The translations under genes and the position numbers were made by a program. Of a stretch of 64,000 nucleotides of DNA, positions 55,253-64,000 are shown one piece after another; the stretch's first letter is position 1; every line of letters begins with the position of its first letter. Origin of the DNA: Natronobacterium haloterrestre (GTDB lineage Archaea; Halobacteriota; Halobacteria; Halobacteriales; Natrialbaceae); NCBI RefSeq assembly GCF_900112205.1, contig NZ_FOKW01000010.1:1-64000 (forward strand), written 5' to 3'. Below the pieces are notes generated by a model. The model did no database searches. It saw only the letters and a list, made by a program, of their open reading frames with translations, and was not told the DNA's origin.

Positions 55253-56317
55253 ATGAGCGACTCCGCCGACAGCCCCGAGTCCGCCGGCGCGACCGATCCG
55301 GGGACCGACGCCCCCGCCGGCGACGACCCCGACGCCGACGGCGGGACCCCGGCCCAGGTCTCGAGTCCGGACTATCACAACGAGAACCACACGGCGGCCC
55401 AGACCTGCGGCTGGACGGCAAACGCCATGCGCGGGGAGGGGAAGTGCTACAAGAACATCTGGTACGGGATCGAGTCCCACCGCTGCATCCAGATGACGCC
55501 GGTCGTCAAGTGCAACGAACGCTGCGTCTTCTGCTGGCGGGATCACCAAGGTCACGCCTACGAACTGGACGACGTCGAGTGGGACGACCCCGAGGCCGTC
55601 GTCGACGCCTCGCTCGAACTCCAGAAGAAGCTGCTGTCGGGCTTCGGCGGCAACGACGAGGTTCCCCGCGAGCGATTCGAAGAAGCGATGGAACCCCGCC
55701 ACGTCGCCATCTCGCTCGACGGCGAACCGACCCTCTATCCCTACCTGCCGGAACTCATCGACGCGTTCCACGACCGGGACATCACCACTTTCCTCGTCTC
55801 GAACGGGACCAATCCCGACGTGCTCCGGGAGTGTGACCCGACGCAACTGTACGTCAGCGTCGACGCCCCCGAACGCCACACCTTCGACGAGGTCGTCAAG
55901 GCCGTCGAGGACGACGCCTGGGAGCGCCTGCTCGAGACGATGGACGTCCTCGCGGAGAAAGACGAGACCCGCACCGTGTTGCGGACGACGCTGATCAAGG
56001 GCGAGAACATGCACCACCCGGACTGGTACGCGGGCTTCTACGGCCAGGCCGACCCGGATTTCGTCGAGTTGAAGGCGTACATGCACGTCGGCCACTCGCG
56101 GGGCCGACTCGACCGCTCGTCGATGCCCGACCACGAGGAGGTCGCCGAGTTCGCCCGCTCGGTCGGGGAGTACATGCCCGGGTTCACCGAGGTCAAGGAG
56201 GTGCCGCCCTCGCGGGTCGCGTTGCTCTCGAAGACCAGCGACACCTGGGTCCCCAAGCTGAAGAAAGACAGCGAGTTCTGGGAGCGGGATCCGGTGTCCG
56301 GAACTGCCGGCGACTGA
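55253..56317 (+). CDS. taw1: 4-demethylwyosine synthase TYW1
   Basis: A 354-residue radical SAM enzyme that condenses N1-methylguanosine-37 of tRNA-Phe with pyruvate to form the tricyclic wyosine base. CNERCVFCW (Cys87, Cys91, Cys94) binds the SAM [4Fe-4S] cluster. CGWTANAMRGEGKCYKN contributes cysteines of the second cluster. HVAISLDGEPTLYPYLPELI and VELKAYMHVGHSRGRLDRSS are family blocks. ATG 55253 is preceded by GAGGAG, a ribosome-binding element 6 nt away. The first 40 residues are an acidic low-complexity extension. Confidence 0.95.
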   Translation: MSDSADSPESAGATDPGTDAPAGDDPDADGGTPAQVSSPDYHNENHTAAQTCGWTANAMRGEGKCYKNIWYGIESHRCIQMTPVVKCNERCVFCWRDHQGHAYELDDVEWDDPEAVVDASLELQKKLLSGFGGNDEVPRERFEEAMEPRHVAISLDGEPTLYPYLPELIDAFHDRDITTFLVSNGTNPDVLRECDPTQLYVSVDAPERHTFDEVVKAVEDDAWERLLETMDVLAEKDETRTVLRTTLIKGENMHHPDWYAGFYGQADPDFVELKAYMHVGHSRGRLDRSSMPDHEEVAEFARSVGEYMPGFTEVKEVPPSRVALLSKTSDTWVPKLKKDSEFWERDPVSGTAGD

Positions 56318-56515
56318 TACGGATCCCTGTACCGATGTTCCGGCGCAATCGTGACCCCGGCGGCGGTTGCTCGGAACTGACGGACAGGAAACCGTCTGAG
56401 TCCCTTTCGGACTCCGCTCGGGTCGTCCGGCTGTCTGTCCGCCGTTCCCGAAATCGATCCGAACCAGTCAATCGGCGAGTATTTTTAAGACGGGATCGTT
56501 CGTAGTCCTAACCTA

Positions 56516-57304
56516 GTGACTCTTCGATCGTTCATCGAGTCGGCGGGCTCCCCGGATCACGCCATCGCCATCGTCGGCGACGGGTCGGCCGATCCGCTTA
56601 CGGGCATGCTCGCCGAGACGTTCGACGAGAGCGCTATCGCCGTCGAACCGGGGAGCGAGTCGGACCTCCTCGATCCCGAGACGATCGACGACACGGACGC
56701 CGACGTCGCCGTCCTCCTCGAGGACGGGTCGCCGGTCGCGGCCTCGCCGATGCCGGAGCTGTACGAGTCGATCCTCGCGATCAACTCCGACCTGTTCGTC
56801 ACCGGCGCGCGCGGCCTCGAGGAGGTCGAACTCCCCGACCTGCTCGCGAACCTCGACGAGACGCGGCTCCGGCTTCGGGGGTATCCGCTGGCGCACAAGG
56901 AGAAGCTCCTGCTGATCGTCATCTCGCGGTACGTCGAGCGACAGGCCTGGGCCGCCGCTGGCGGCACGCTGCGGTCGTCGTTCCAGACGCTCGCCCGACT
57001 CAACGACGAGGTCGGGACGCGCAAGGTGTACGAACGACTCGAGGACGCGCCGGTCGAGGTCCACGTCTACGGGGTGGCGGACGGCAGGCGGCCGGACCTC
57101 GACGTGGCGGTCCACACGGGAGAGGATCCGGAGTATCGGAAGGGCTGGTTCGTCGTTCACCGGCCGGCGGATCCGACCGCGCCCGACGCGACACCGGCCG
57201 CGCTCGTCTGTTACGAGGCAGAACCACGGATCTGGGACGGATTCTGGACCTTCGACCGCGAACGGGTGGCCGCGATCGACGACTACGTCGCGACGGAGCT
57301 CTGA
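56516..57304 (+). CDS. DICT sensory-domain-like protein
   Basis: A 262-residue protein starting at GTG 56516, with a GTATTTTTAAGA TATA element about 30 nt upstream. The C-terminal half ([26 protein letters not shown] and VHVYGVADG, ending near [16 protein letters not shown]) matches my recollection of DICT domains, which sense light or redox signals next to regulators. There is no DNA-binding domain. It may act with another protein. Confidence in the domain name is moderate. Confidence 0.72.
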   Translation: MTLRSFIESAGSPDHAIAIVGDGSADPLTGMLAETFDESAIAVEPGSESDLLDPETIDDTDADVAVLLEDGSPVAASPMPELYESILAINSDLFVTGARGLEEVELPDLLANLDETRLRLRGYPLAHKEKLLLIVISRYVERQAWAAAGGTLRSSFQTLARLNDEVGTRKVYERLEDAPVEVHVYGVADGRRPDLDVAVHTGEDPEYRKGWFVVHRPADPTAPDATPAALVCYEAEPRIWDGFWTFDRERVAAIDDYVATEL

Positions 57305-57379
57305 GCTACCCCTGCCGACACCGGTGGGTTTTTGCTTCGCTCGACGAACCATCCAGGAGGAAGTAAACTCCCGTGAACA

Positions 57380-57399
57380 GCATCACGGTTTCGTGATGC
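57380..57399 (+). promoter_or_regulatory. Palindromic operator candidate of ribK-ribB
   Basis: GCATCACG and CGTGATGC arms around GTTT, 48 bp before the ribK ATG. RbkR proteins (HTH plus riboflavin kinase) are known to bind palindromes at riboflavin genes, so autoregulation is likely. It lies just upstream of a TACGCTTTT stretch that may hold the TATA box. Confidence 0.6.
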
Positions 57400-57446
57400 A
57401 TACCACATTCGATACGCTTTTGAGTGGGTGGCCCAAAATCTCGAGT

Positions 57447-58154
57447 ATGTCAACGATATCGGAGTCCGCCGTCGGCCCCGACGAAATCGCCGTGCTGAAA
57501 CTCCTCGCGCTCGAGGGCGGACTCGCAGGCGACGTCAAGATCTCCTGTTCCCAGCTTGCGGATCGCCTGGATGCGTCGAACCAGACCGCCTCCCGGAGAC
57601 TCCAGCGCCTCGAGTCGGGCGACCTCCTCGAACGCGACACCGTCAGCGACGGCCAGTGGGTCGCGATCACCGACGAGGGTGAGCGTGCGCTTCGCGCCGA
57701 ATACGAGGACTACCGCCGGGTGTTCGAGGCCGACTCGGAGGTCGACCTCGAGGGGACGATCACGAGCGGCATGGGCGAAGGTCGCCATTACATCTCGCTG
57801 TCGGGCTACCAGCGCCAGTTCGAGGACCGGCTGGGGTACGAGCCGTTCCCCGGAACGCTGAACGTCGAGCTACGTGACGACAGCGTCCGGCGTCGCAGCG
57901 CCGTCTCCTCGCTCGAGCCGGTCCCCATCGACGGCTGGGAGGACGAGGACCGGACCTACGGCCCCGCGGTCTGCTATCCCGCGACGATCGAAACTGCCGA
58001 CGGCGAGAGCTACGAGGGGGCACACACCATCGCGCCCGAACGCACCCACCACGACGAGGATCAACTCGAGGTCATCGCACCCGACAAGCTTCGGGACGAA
58101 CTCGGCCTCGAGGACGGGGATCACGTCACGGTCTCGGTGGGTGATCGCCGATGA
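57447..58154 (+). CDS. ribK: Bifunctional HTH regulator/CTP-dependent riboflavin kinase (RbkR/RibK)
   Basis: A 235-residue fusion. Residues about 10-75 are a winged helix-turn-helix ([34 protein letters not shown]). Residues 100-232 are the archaeal riboflavin kinase with [15 protein letters not shown] and [13 protein letters not shown], the CTP and flavin-binding loops. It makes FMN and probably represses its own operon in response to flavin. Known archaeal RbkR proteins act this way. ATG 57447 fits the HTH start; a longer frame exists upstream. It overlaps ribB by 4 nt (ATGA). Confidence 0.92.
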   Translation: MSTISESAVGPDEIAVLKLLALEGGLAGDVKISCSQLADRLDASNQTASRRLQRLESGDLLERDTVSDGQWVAITDEGERALRAEYEDYRRVFEADSEVDLEGTITSGMGEGRHYISLSGYQRQFEDRLGYEPFPGTLNVELRDDSVRRRSAVSSLEPVPIDGWEDEDRTYGPAVCYPATIETADGESYEGAHTIAPERTHHDEDQLEVIAPDKLRDELGLEDGDHVTVSVGDRR

Positions 58155-58852
58155 CCGGCACCGACCGCCACGCGGGTTCCAGCGGGTCGAACCCGCAGAC
58201 ATCGACGACCGACACCGTCGATCGCGCACTCGAGTCGCTCGATGCCGGTGACCCCGTGCTGGTCCACGACGCGGCCGACCGCGAGGGCGAGACGGACCTG
58301 ATCTACCACGCCGACGCCGTCTCCCCCGAGGCGGTCGCGCGCCTGCGAAACGATGCCGGCGGTCTGGTCTGTGTCGCGCTCGGCCACGAGGTCGCGGAAT
58401 CCTTCGAGTTGCCGTTCTACACCGAGGAGGTCGACCACCCCGCGACCGGGAGCCACGACCTCGGCTACGACGAGCGGTCGTCGTTCTCGCTGACGGTCAA
58501 CCACCGCGACACCTACACCGGGATCACGGACAACGACCGCTCGCGGACGATCCGGGCGCTGGGGTCGGCCGCCGCAACGCCGGAGGAGACGGCCTTCGCC
58601 GACGAGTTCCGTGTCCCCGGCCACGTCCACCTGCTGAAGGCCGCGCCGGACCTGCTCGAGCAACGCGAGGGCCACACCGAACTCGGCGTCGCGCTCGCCG
58701 AGGCGGCCGACCTCCCGCCGGCCGTCGTGGTCTGTGAGATGCTGGACGACGAAACCGGGGAGGCCCTCTCCTCCGTCGACGCCCGGGCCTACGCCGAGCG
58801 CCACGGCTTCACCTATCTCGAGGGCCGGGACATCCTCGAGCGGTTGGGCTGA
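58151..58852 (+). CDS. ribB: 3,4-dihydroxy-2-butanone 4-phosphate synthase RibB
   Basis: A 233-residue enzyme forming the four-carbon precursor of the riboflavin xylene ring from ribulose 5-phosphate. [20 protein letters not shown] carries the acidic metal-binding motif, and [20 protein letters not shown] the second conserved block. It forms the ribK-ribB pair with an ATGA overlap, and the upstream palindrome probably controls both. Confidence 0.95.
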   Translation: MTGTDRHAGSSGSNPQTSTTDTVDRALESLDAGDPVLVHDAADREGETDLIYHADAVSPEAVARLRNDAGGLVCVALGHEVAESFELPFYTEEVDHPATGSHDLGYDERSSFSLTVNHRDTYTGITDNDRSRTIRALGSAAATPEETAFADEFRVPGHVHLLKAAPDLLEQREGHTELGVALAEAADLPPAVVVCEMLDDETGEALSSVDARAYAERHGFTYLEGRDILERLG

Positions 58853-58870
58853 GATCGGCGGTCGGTAGCG

Positions 58871-59245
58871 TCAGTCGTCGGCTTCGATTCGATCGGCCGA
58901 CTGTCTGTCGGCGTTTTCTTCCGTTTCGGAGCCGGATCCGCTCCGATATACCGCATACAGCACCAACACCGCGATCGAGAAGTCGAAGCCGTGCTCGACG
59001 AGGTGGTGGATCGTCATCGGTACGAGCCCGAATACCGTTCCGAGACCGACGAGCGATCGGACCACGAGCAGCCCGAGGACGACGGTAATGAGCAGGTACC
59101 GGGTCGATCGCCGGCGGGAGTAGGCGACGACGCCACAACAGAAGAGGACCGTCGTCCCGACGGCTGCCAGCACGATGACCCCGAGTAACACGGGTGCGAG
59201 CTGGGGGTCCAGCCATCCGATCTCGAGCGGGTTCGTGTGGGCCAT
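58871..59245 (-). CDS. Small membrane protein of unknown function
   Basis: A 124-residue protein with about three hydrophobic helices (VLLGVIVLAAVGTTVLFCCGVVAYS, YLLITVVLGLLVVRSLVGLG and FSIAVLVLYAVY) and an acidic tail. A HHLVEHGFDF element between helices 2 and 3 and the CC pair in helix 1 are visible. It resembles small haloarchaeal membrane proteins with sensory or structural roles, without assignment. Confidence 0.65.
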   Translation of the reverse strand: MAHTNPLEIGWLDPQLAPVLLGVIVLAAVGTTVLFCCGVVAYSRRRSTRYLLITVVLGLLVVRSLVGLGTVFGLVPMTIHHLVEHGFDFSIAVLVLYAVYRSGSGSETEENADRQSADRIEADD

Positions 59246-59466
59246 TGCCGCTACCGTACATCGGGGGGAGAGTTACGTATGTGCTTCGGTCGGGCCACTG
59301 TCTCGAGGTGGAGATGCCACCGCTGGCGAGACCGTTCGGGTGGAGAAACCGGCCGGGTAGCTCGTCGTCGACTGCCCGGGATGCCGAAACGAGTCGCTTC
59401 ACGACGCGAGGTGATTGGGTCGCAACCGACGACGACTGCTACGAGAACGGCGCCGTTGTGGAGCCG
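59246..59466. other. Intergenic region of 221 bp
   Basis: Upstream of the small membrane-protein gene and downstream of the aldehyde dehydrogenase. No feature was resolved. Confidence 0.35.
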
Positions 59467-60900
59467 TCACTCCGAGAGGTTTATCGAGAGCGCTTTGGTC
59501 TGCAGATACGAATCGAGCGCTTCTAACCCCTTCTCTCGACCGATACCACTCTTTTTCATCCCGCCGAACGGCGTCTCTTCGGAACCGCCGAACCACTCGT
59601 TCACGTAGATGCTTCCTGCTTCGATATCGCGGGCGACCCCGAGAGCCCGGTTGATGTCTCGGGAAAAGACGCCGCCAGTGAGGCCGAACTCGACGTCGTT
59701 TGCGATCTCGATCGCCTCGTCACGGTCCGAAAACGGGATTACCGTCAGAACCGGGCCGAAGATCTCCTCCTGGGCGATTCGCATCTCCGGATCGACGTCG
59801 GAGAACACCGTCGGCCGAACGAAATACCCGTCGTCGTCTCCCGGCTCCCCGCCGGTCTCGAGCGTCGCTCCCTCGCTCACACCGATGTCGATGTAGTCGA
59901 GGACGGTTTCGTACTGCTCGGCGTTATTGAGCGGCCCCATTCCGGGATCTTCCGGCCCGTGTCCGAGAGAGTGGGATTCCGCTCGATCGACGATTCGGTC
60001 GACGAATTCGTCGTAGACCGACTCGTGAACGATCGCGCGGTCCGCGGCGGAACACACCTGGCCTGCGTTCGTGAAAATCCCGACTGCGATCCAGAACACG
60101 GCGTCGTCGAGGTCGGCGTCCGGAAGCACGACAGCCGGGTTCTTGCCGCCCAGCTCGAGCGTCACCGGCGTGATGTGTTCCGCTGCGGACTCCATGACGG
60201 CCCGCCCGGTCGGGACGCTACCCGTGAAGGTGAGCACGTCGACCCCCTCGTGTGACGACAGCGCAGCACCGGGTTCCGTGCCGCCGGTGACCACGTTTAC
60301 GACGCCGTCGGGAACACCGGCGTCGCGACAGAGTTCCGCGAGGTGTAACGCGGAAAGCGGCGTCGTCGGGGCCGGCTTGAGAACGGCCGTGTTCCCCGCA
60401 ACCAGCGCCGGCGCGAGTCCGCGGGCAGTCAGGTTGAGCGGAAAGTTCCAGGGAACGATCTGCCCGCTGACACCGTACGGTTCCCGAACCGTGAACGTGA
60501 ACTGCTCGTCCTCGAGCGGAATGCTTTTGCCCTCGATCTTATCGGCCGCTCCGGCATAGTACTCGAAGAACCGTGCCGCACCGTCGACGTCGTGGTGGGC
60601 CTGTGTCAACGGTTTCCCCTGGTCCCGGCTCTCGAGGCGGGCGAGTTCGTCTGCGTGGTCCCGAATCTCGTCCGCGATCCGGCGAACGATCCGTGCCCGC
60701 TCGGCGGGGGCTTTCGATCGCCAGGAGTCGGCGGCGTCCCGTGCGGCCGATACCGCGCGGTCGATGTCCGTGGCGGTCCCCGCAGGGACTCCTGCCAGCG
60801 ACTCGCCCGTCGCGGGATCGGTCGTAGTGATCGATTCGTCGGTCGAGGCCTCGACCGATTCACCGTCGATAAACAGTCGATAGCGTTCGTGTATTGCCAT
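59467..60900 (-). CDS. NAD(P)-dependent aldehyde dehydrogenase
   Basis: A 477-residue ALDH-superfamily enzyme. PWNFPLNLTARGLAPALVAG is the NAD-binding block, VTLELGGKNPAVVLPDADL contains the general-base Glu and FTNAGQVCSAADRAIV the catalytic Cys. FGPVLTVIPFSDRDEAIEIAN and SIYVNEWFGGSEETPFGGMK are C-terminal blocks. It is similar to betaine aldehyde and succinate semialdehyde dehydrogenases, but substrate cannot be assigned. A divergent winged-helix regulator lies 370 bp away and may control it. Confidence 0.93.
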   Translation of the reverse strand: MAIHERYRLFIDGESVEASTDESITTTDPATGESLAGVPAGTATDIDRAVSAARDAADSWRSKAPAERARIVRRIADEIRDHADELARLESRDQGKPLTQAHHDVDGAARFFEYYAGAADKIEGKSIPLEDEQFTFTVREPYGVSGQIVPWNFPLNLTARGLAPALVAGNTAVLKPAPTTPLSALHLAELCRDAGVPDGVVNVVTGGTEPGAALSSHEGVDVLTFTGSVPTGRAVMESAAEHITPVTLELGGKNPAVVLPDADLDDAVFWIAVGIFTNAGQVCSAADRAIVHESVYDEFVDRIVDRAESHSLGHGPEDPGMGPLNNAEQYETVLDYIDIGVSEGATLETGGEPGDDDGYFVRPTVFSDVDPEMRIAQEEIFGPVLTVIPFSDRDEAIEIANDVEFGLTGGVFSRDINRALGVARDIEAGSIYVNEWFGGSEETPFGGMKKSGIGREKGLEALDSYLQTKALSINLSE

Positions 60901-61269
60901 GGGTGCTCAACAGCGGACACGCATTGCGGGCCCTCACCGGGCGGTCACGCTGTATCGCTGTCAACAAGGGGGTGCCGTATAACAGTACGTGTTCCTAACC
61001 CGACTTGTAAACCCCGAGTAGTTACATTATGGGGTCGACGTAGCACGTTTGAACCCAGATGTGGTTGTCGTATCGAGACAGTGTGGACCCGGTCGACCGC
61101 GACGGTCGGGGACTAGTCACGGCGATCGATTCCTCGTCCGTCCGAGAACGGACTTCGCCGGTCGCCACTTATAGATGGGTCATATGGCCCGTTCCCAGCC
61201 GCCGGGAACGAGCAAAAGCCGTTATCAGCGTTCCTCGGCTATCGGTACGTACCCACGGGTGCGATTCCA
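60901..61269. other. Divergent promoter region between aldehyde dehydrogenase and regulator
   Basis: 369 bp with a CACTTATAGATG TATA-like box at about 61166-61177 for the plus strand. Two inverted repeats lie near it (61140-61153 and 61190-61210). No RNA gene was seen. Confidence 0.45.
61190..61210 (+). promoter_or_regulatory. Inverted repeat in the leader of the winged-helix gene
   Basis: CGTTCCC and GGGAACG arms with a 7-nt spacer, 60 bp before the start codon and just after the TATA-like box. It is a candidate autoregulatory operator or leader hairpin. A weaker GTCCG-AGAA-CGGAC repeat precedes it at 61140-61153. Confidence 0.4.
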
Positions 61270-61797
61270 ATGACCGACACGCGACGACAGATCAGAACGC
61301 AAGTGCACGCAAACGCCGGCATCCACTTCAACGAACTCGTCAGGGAGTCCGAGTTCGCGCCGGGACAGATCCAGTACCACGTCCGACGGCTGATCGACCG
61401 GGGCGACCTCGTCCGCGAGCAGTTCTACGGTCGCACTCACTACTACCCACCGGAGTACGACGAGTGGGAACGCGCCGCGCTGGCGCTGTTTCGCCGCGAG
61501 ACGACCCGCGAGATCGTCGTCTACTTGATCGAAAACGAACCCGCAGCCCCGAGTGCGGTCGCCGCGGACGTCGGGATCGCCCGGAGCACGCTCGAGTACC
61601 ACCTCGACCGACTCGTCGATCACGAGATCGTCACGAAACGCTACGACGACAGCAACCGTGTCACGCTGGCGCTGGCCAACCCCGAGCGGACGGGCCGGTT
61701 GCTGACCGAGGTGGAGCCGACGGTGCCGGACCGGCTGATCGACCGGTTCACCCGGCTCGTCGACGAGTTGCTCGAGGGCCCGTCGACGGTCGAGTAG
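61270..61797 (+). CDS. Tandem winged-helix transcriptional regulator
   Basis: A 175-residue regulator with two helix-turn-helix units. The first (AGIHFNELVRESEFAPGQIQYHVRRLIDRGDLV) ends in a wing with YGRTHYYPPEYDEWE; the second is APSAVAADVGIARSTLEYHLDRLVDHEIV. This double ArsR/MarR-like arrangement is common in haloarchaea. No ligand domain is present. It could control the divergent aldehyde dehydrogenase or the downstream ilvE, but neither is proven. Confidence 0.88.
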   Translation: MTDTRRQIRTQVHANAGIHFNELVRESEFAPGQIQYHVRRLIDRGDLVREQFYGRTHYYPPEYDEWERAALALFRRETTREIVVYLIENEPAAPSAVAADVGIARSTLEYHLDRLVDHEIVTKRYDDSNRVTLALANPERTGRLLTEVEPTVPDRLIDRFTRLVDELLEGPSTVE

Positions 61798-61973
61798 GCG
61801 AGGTCCCAGGGCACGAATCGCATCCCGTACCTGTTTTCCCGTTTCTCGTTCTCCCGTTTTCGCCTTTCGTCCCGACTCCTTCGAGTCCTCGAGGCGTCGG
61901 CCGGAATCCCCGCCGCCACTCGTCTTGGGAAAATCGCGAACACTTAGTACGGTGGCTTTCAACACACACCACC

Positions 61974-62903
61974 ATGGGATTCGACGAGATGGACGTCGAC
62001 ACGATCTGGATGGACGGGGAGTTCGTCGACTGGGACGACGCGCAGGTCCACGTGCTCACCCACGGACTCCACTACGGCAGCGGCATCTTCGAGGGTGCAC
62101 GCTGTTACGACACCGCCGAGGGGCCGGCCGTCTTCCGCTGGGAGGAACACCTCGAGCGGTTCTTCCAGTCGGCCAAGCCATACGAGATGGACATCGGCTT
62201 CACGAAGGAGGAACTCACCGAGGCAACGCTCGAACTCATTCGCCGCCAAGATCTGGCCTCCTGTTACATCCGACCGATCGCTTTCTACGGCTACGAGTCG
62301 CTCGGCGTCAGCCCGGGCGACTGTCCGACGAAGACCGCCATCGCCGTCTGGCCCTGGGGCACCTACCTCGGCGAGGATGCCCTCGAGAACGGGATCGACG
62401 TGATGGTCTCCTCCTGGCGGAAACACGCCTCGAGCCAGATCCCGACCAACGCCAAGACGACGGGGCTGTACGTCAACAGCATGCTCGCGGGCGAGGAGGC
62501 CCGCCGGAACGGCTACGCGGAGGCGATCGTTCTCAACAAGGAAGGCGACGTCGCCGAAGGTCCCGGCGAGAACATTTTCCTGGTTCGTGACGGCGAGATC
62601 TACACGCCCGGGCTCTCGGAGTCGATCCTCGACGGCATCACCCGCGACACCGTCATCGAGATCGCGGAGGACCTGGGGTATACCGTCCACGACGACGTCT
62701 CGATCTCGCGTGGCGAACTCAACACGGCCGACGAACTGTTCTTCACCGGGTCGGCGGCCGAGGTCACCCCAATCCGGAAGGTCGACAACGTCGTCGTCGG
62801 CGACGGCTCGCGCGGCCCCGTGACCGAGGAGATCCAGTCGCGGTTCTTCGAGGTCGTCGAGCGCGAGACCGACGCCTACGACGAGTGGTTCCAGTACGTC
62901 TGA
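61974..62903 (+). CDS. ilvE: Branched-chain amino acid aminotransferase IlvE
   Basis: A 309-residue PLP class IV enzyme that makes valine, leucine and isoleucine from their keto acids. WMDGEFVDWDDAQVHVLTHG and HYGSGIFEGARCY start the protein. The Schiff-base Lys is in NAKTTGLYVNSML. GYAEAIVLNKEGDVAEGPGENIF and DELFFTGSAAEVTPI complete the family pattern. ATG 61974 was chosen over longer upstream starts because conservation begins there. It stands apart from the ilv/leu block at the other end of the window. Confidence 0.95.
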   Translation: MGFDEMDVDTIWMDGEFVDWDDAQVHVLTHGLHYGSGIFEGARCYDTAEGPAVFRWEEHLERFFQSAKPYEMDIGFTKEELTEATLELIRRQDLASCYIRPIAFYGYESLGVSPGDCPTKTAIAVWPWGTYLGEDALENGIDVMVSSWRKHASSQIPTNAKTTGLYVNSMLAGEEARRNGYAEAIVLNKEGDVAEGPGENIFLVRDGEIYTPGLSESILDGITRDTVIEIAEDLGYTVHDDVSISRGELNTADELFFTGSAAEVTPIRKVDNVVVGDGSRGPVTEEIQSRFFEVVERETDAYDEWFQYV

Positions 62904-62964
62904 GTTGGGCGTTTCCGTCTTCTCGAGCGGTATCCTTATCCTGTCAACCCGGCAATCGTAGCGT

Positions 62965-63129
62965 ATGGAGATTCCAGTCGATCGTCTCGGCGTCCTCGGT
63001 ATCCTCGGCGTCGTCGGAGTCTGGACGAACGAGCCCGCCCTCTACGCGCTGTTCGCGCTGTTCGTGTTGTTCGCGAGCGACCGGACCATCACGCTCCCGG
63101 TCGGTGACCGGGAGGGGCTCTCGGAGTGA
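62965..63129 (+). CDS. 54-residue hydrophobic protein
   Basis: ATG 62965 encodes MEIPVDRLGVLGILGVVGVW, then a second hydrophobic stretch (ALYALFALFVLFA) and a short acidic tail. A TATCCTTATCC element about 30-35 nt upstream may be a promoter. Function unknown. It is likely real because of its membrane-helix pattern and promoter spacing. Confidence 0.6.
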   Translation: MEIPVDRLGVLGILGVVGVWTNEPALYALFALFVLFASDRTITLPVGDREGLSE

Positions 63130-63142
63130 TCGAGTCCCGCCG

Positions 63143-64000
63143 TCACTCGAGTCGCAGCGGCTGTCGCTCCCCGTAGGTGAGTGTCCGCCAGACCCACTCG
63201 ACGGGTCCGAACCGGAACCGGTTCAGCCAGACGACCGACAGCGGTATCTGGATCGCCCAGATCGCCACGACGACGCCCAGCAACTCGAGCCTGCTCAACT
63301 GGGCGAACAGCCCCAGCCCGTGGCCGTAGAAGATCGTCGTCGCGAGGACGGTCTGGAGCAGGTAGTTCGAGAACGCAGTCCGGCCGACGGCCGACAGCGC
63401 CGTGGTCGCGACCCCGTCTGCCGCGGCTCGACAGAGCAGCATGATCCCCGACACGTACGCCAGTGCCAGCAGCACCGACCCCCAGTAGTTGAACTGATGG
63501 GCGAACAGGAGCACCCGTACGGTGTCCCAGCCGATCAGCCCACGGTAGCCGACGCCGGCGAGGATCAGCGCCAGTCCGAGGGTGCCGCCACCGACGAACA
63601 GCCGCCGGTAGAACCGCGTGCTCCGCTGGTTCGAGAGGACGCCCCACTTGTAGAGGGCCATCCCGACGATCATCAGGCCGCTGTAGATCCACAGCGACTC
63701 GAAGAGGAACCCGTCCGTCTGCAACGAGACGGCGGTCGGAACCCGGTGGTCCATCTGCTCGAGCCAGCCGCCGCGGTAGGCGGCGATCTCCTCGTCGACA
63801 GTGCCCTCGGCCCCGAACCCGGCGAGCATTCCCTGTTCGATCTCGGCCTGTGTCGCCGGATCCGCCGTCACGTACGCGGCGCCGCTCGCCAGGTACAGCA
63901 GCGACGGGATCGAGAACAGGACCAATCCGAGGAGGAGCAGCCGCGTCGGCCGCCAGTTGCGCACGAACACGACCAGCAGGCCACACACCGCGTACGCGAC
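63143..64000 (-). CDS. DUF418-type membrane protein, C-terminal part
   Basis: The frame is open to the right edge of the window, so the N-terminus is missing. At least 281 residues with about seven hydrophobic helices are visible. The C-terminal block (FSNYLLQTVLATTIFYGHGLGLF and the segment around IPLSVVWLNRFRFGPVEWVWRTLTYGE) matches the DUF418 family, which ends with that signature. The biological role is unknown; transport or modification of membrane lipids has been suggested for relatives. Confidence 0.85.
   Translation of the reverse strand, partial: VAYAVCGLLVVFVRNWRPTRLLLLGLVLFSIPSLLYLASGAAYVTADPATQAEIEQGMLAGFGAEGTVDEEIAAYRGGWLEQMDHRVPTAVSLQTDGFLFESLWIYSGLMIVGMALYKWGVLSNQRSTRFYRRLFVGGGTLGLALILAGVGYRGLIGWDTVRVLLFAHQFNYWGSVLLALAYVSGIMLLCRAAADGVATTALSAVGRTAFSNYLLQTVLATTIFYGHGLGLFAQLSRLELLGVVVAIWAIQIPLSVVWLNRFRFGPVEWVWRTLTYGERQPLRLE

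Noticed and set aside
59194-59526. 110-codon plus-strand frame upstream of the aldehyde dehydrogenase end
   Set aside because: It overlaps the start of the small membrane-protein gene and the end of the dehydrogenase, with no coding character.

Overview
The window is chromosomal DNA of a haloarchaeon. The base composition is high in G+C and the proteins are strongly acidic (Asp/Glu-rich). Many genes sit close to a TATA box with little or no leader. Marker genes include the agl N-glycosylation set, GlpABC, an archaeal CTP-dependent riboflavin kinase fused to a helix-turn-helix, and TYW1. Gene content resembles the Natrialba/Haloterrigena/Natrinema group, but the genus is inference only.

Layout. 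73-9.3 kb: a secreted subtilase, then the branched-chain amino acid block leuA and ilvB-ilvN-ilvC-orf-leuC-leuD, all on the minus strand with overlapping or near-touching genes. leuA carries a one-base frameshift in a G6 run near its start. 9.6-13.8 kb: an Lrp/AsnC-TRASH metal-type regulator, two ferritin-like proteins, a two-domain VOC protein and conserved small proteins. 13.8-17.8 kb: a stand-alone molybdopterin oxidoreductase (formate dehydrogenase alpha type), conserved hypotheticals and a ribbon-helix-helix protein. 17.8-35 kb: an N-glycosylation/surface polysaccharide locus (aglJ, aglM, a decayed aglF, three alkaline-phosphatase-superfamily genes, a GT61-like transferase, an unknown GGGNHR-motif protein, a flippase, a GT4, an aglG-like gene and aglB). 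Within it lie two VapB-type antitoxin remnants and an AT-rich, probably acquired segment at about 21.7-24.6 kb. 35.5-39.2 kb: a 44-residue membrane microprotein, then a CHAT (caspase-like) protein and a Cdc6-like AAA protein with a degenerate P-loop. The AAA gene overlaps the end of glpC. 39.1-46.6 kb: glpABC facing glpK and a membrane protein. 46.7-48.4 kb: small proteins and UspA. 48.7-54 kb: a ugpBAEC-type ABC importer with a glycerophosphodiesterase, spaced by 2 nt at every junction. 54-64 kb: a HAD phosphatase, TYW1, a DICT-domain protein, ribK(rbkR)-ribB, an aldehyde dehydrogenase, a winged-helix regulator, ilvE and the C-terminal part of a DUF418 membrane protein cut by the window end.

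How the genes fit together. IlvBNC, LeuACD and IlvE supply valine, leucine and isoleucine, although neither ilvD nor leuB is in view. AglJ charges dolichol phosphate, AglM makes UDP-glucuronate, AglG-like and other transferases extend the glycan, the flippase moves it, and AglB transfers it to protein. The glp and ugp clusters together form a glycerol, glycerol-3-phosphate and glycerophosphodiester uptake and catabolism region. The most novel-looking item is the AAA-CHAT pair that appears to be translationally coupled to glpABC.
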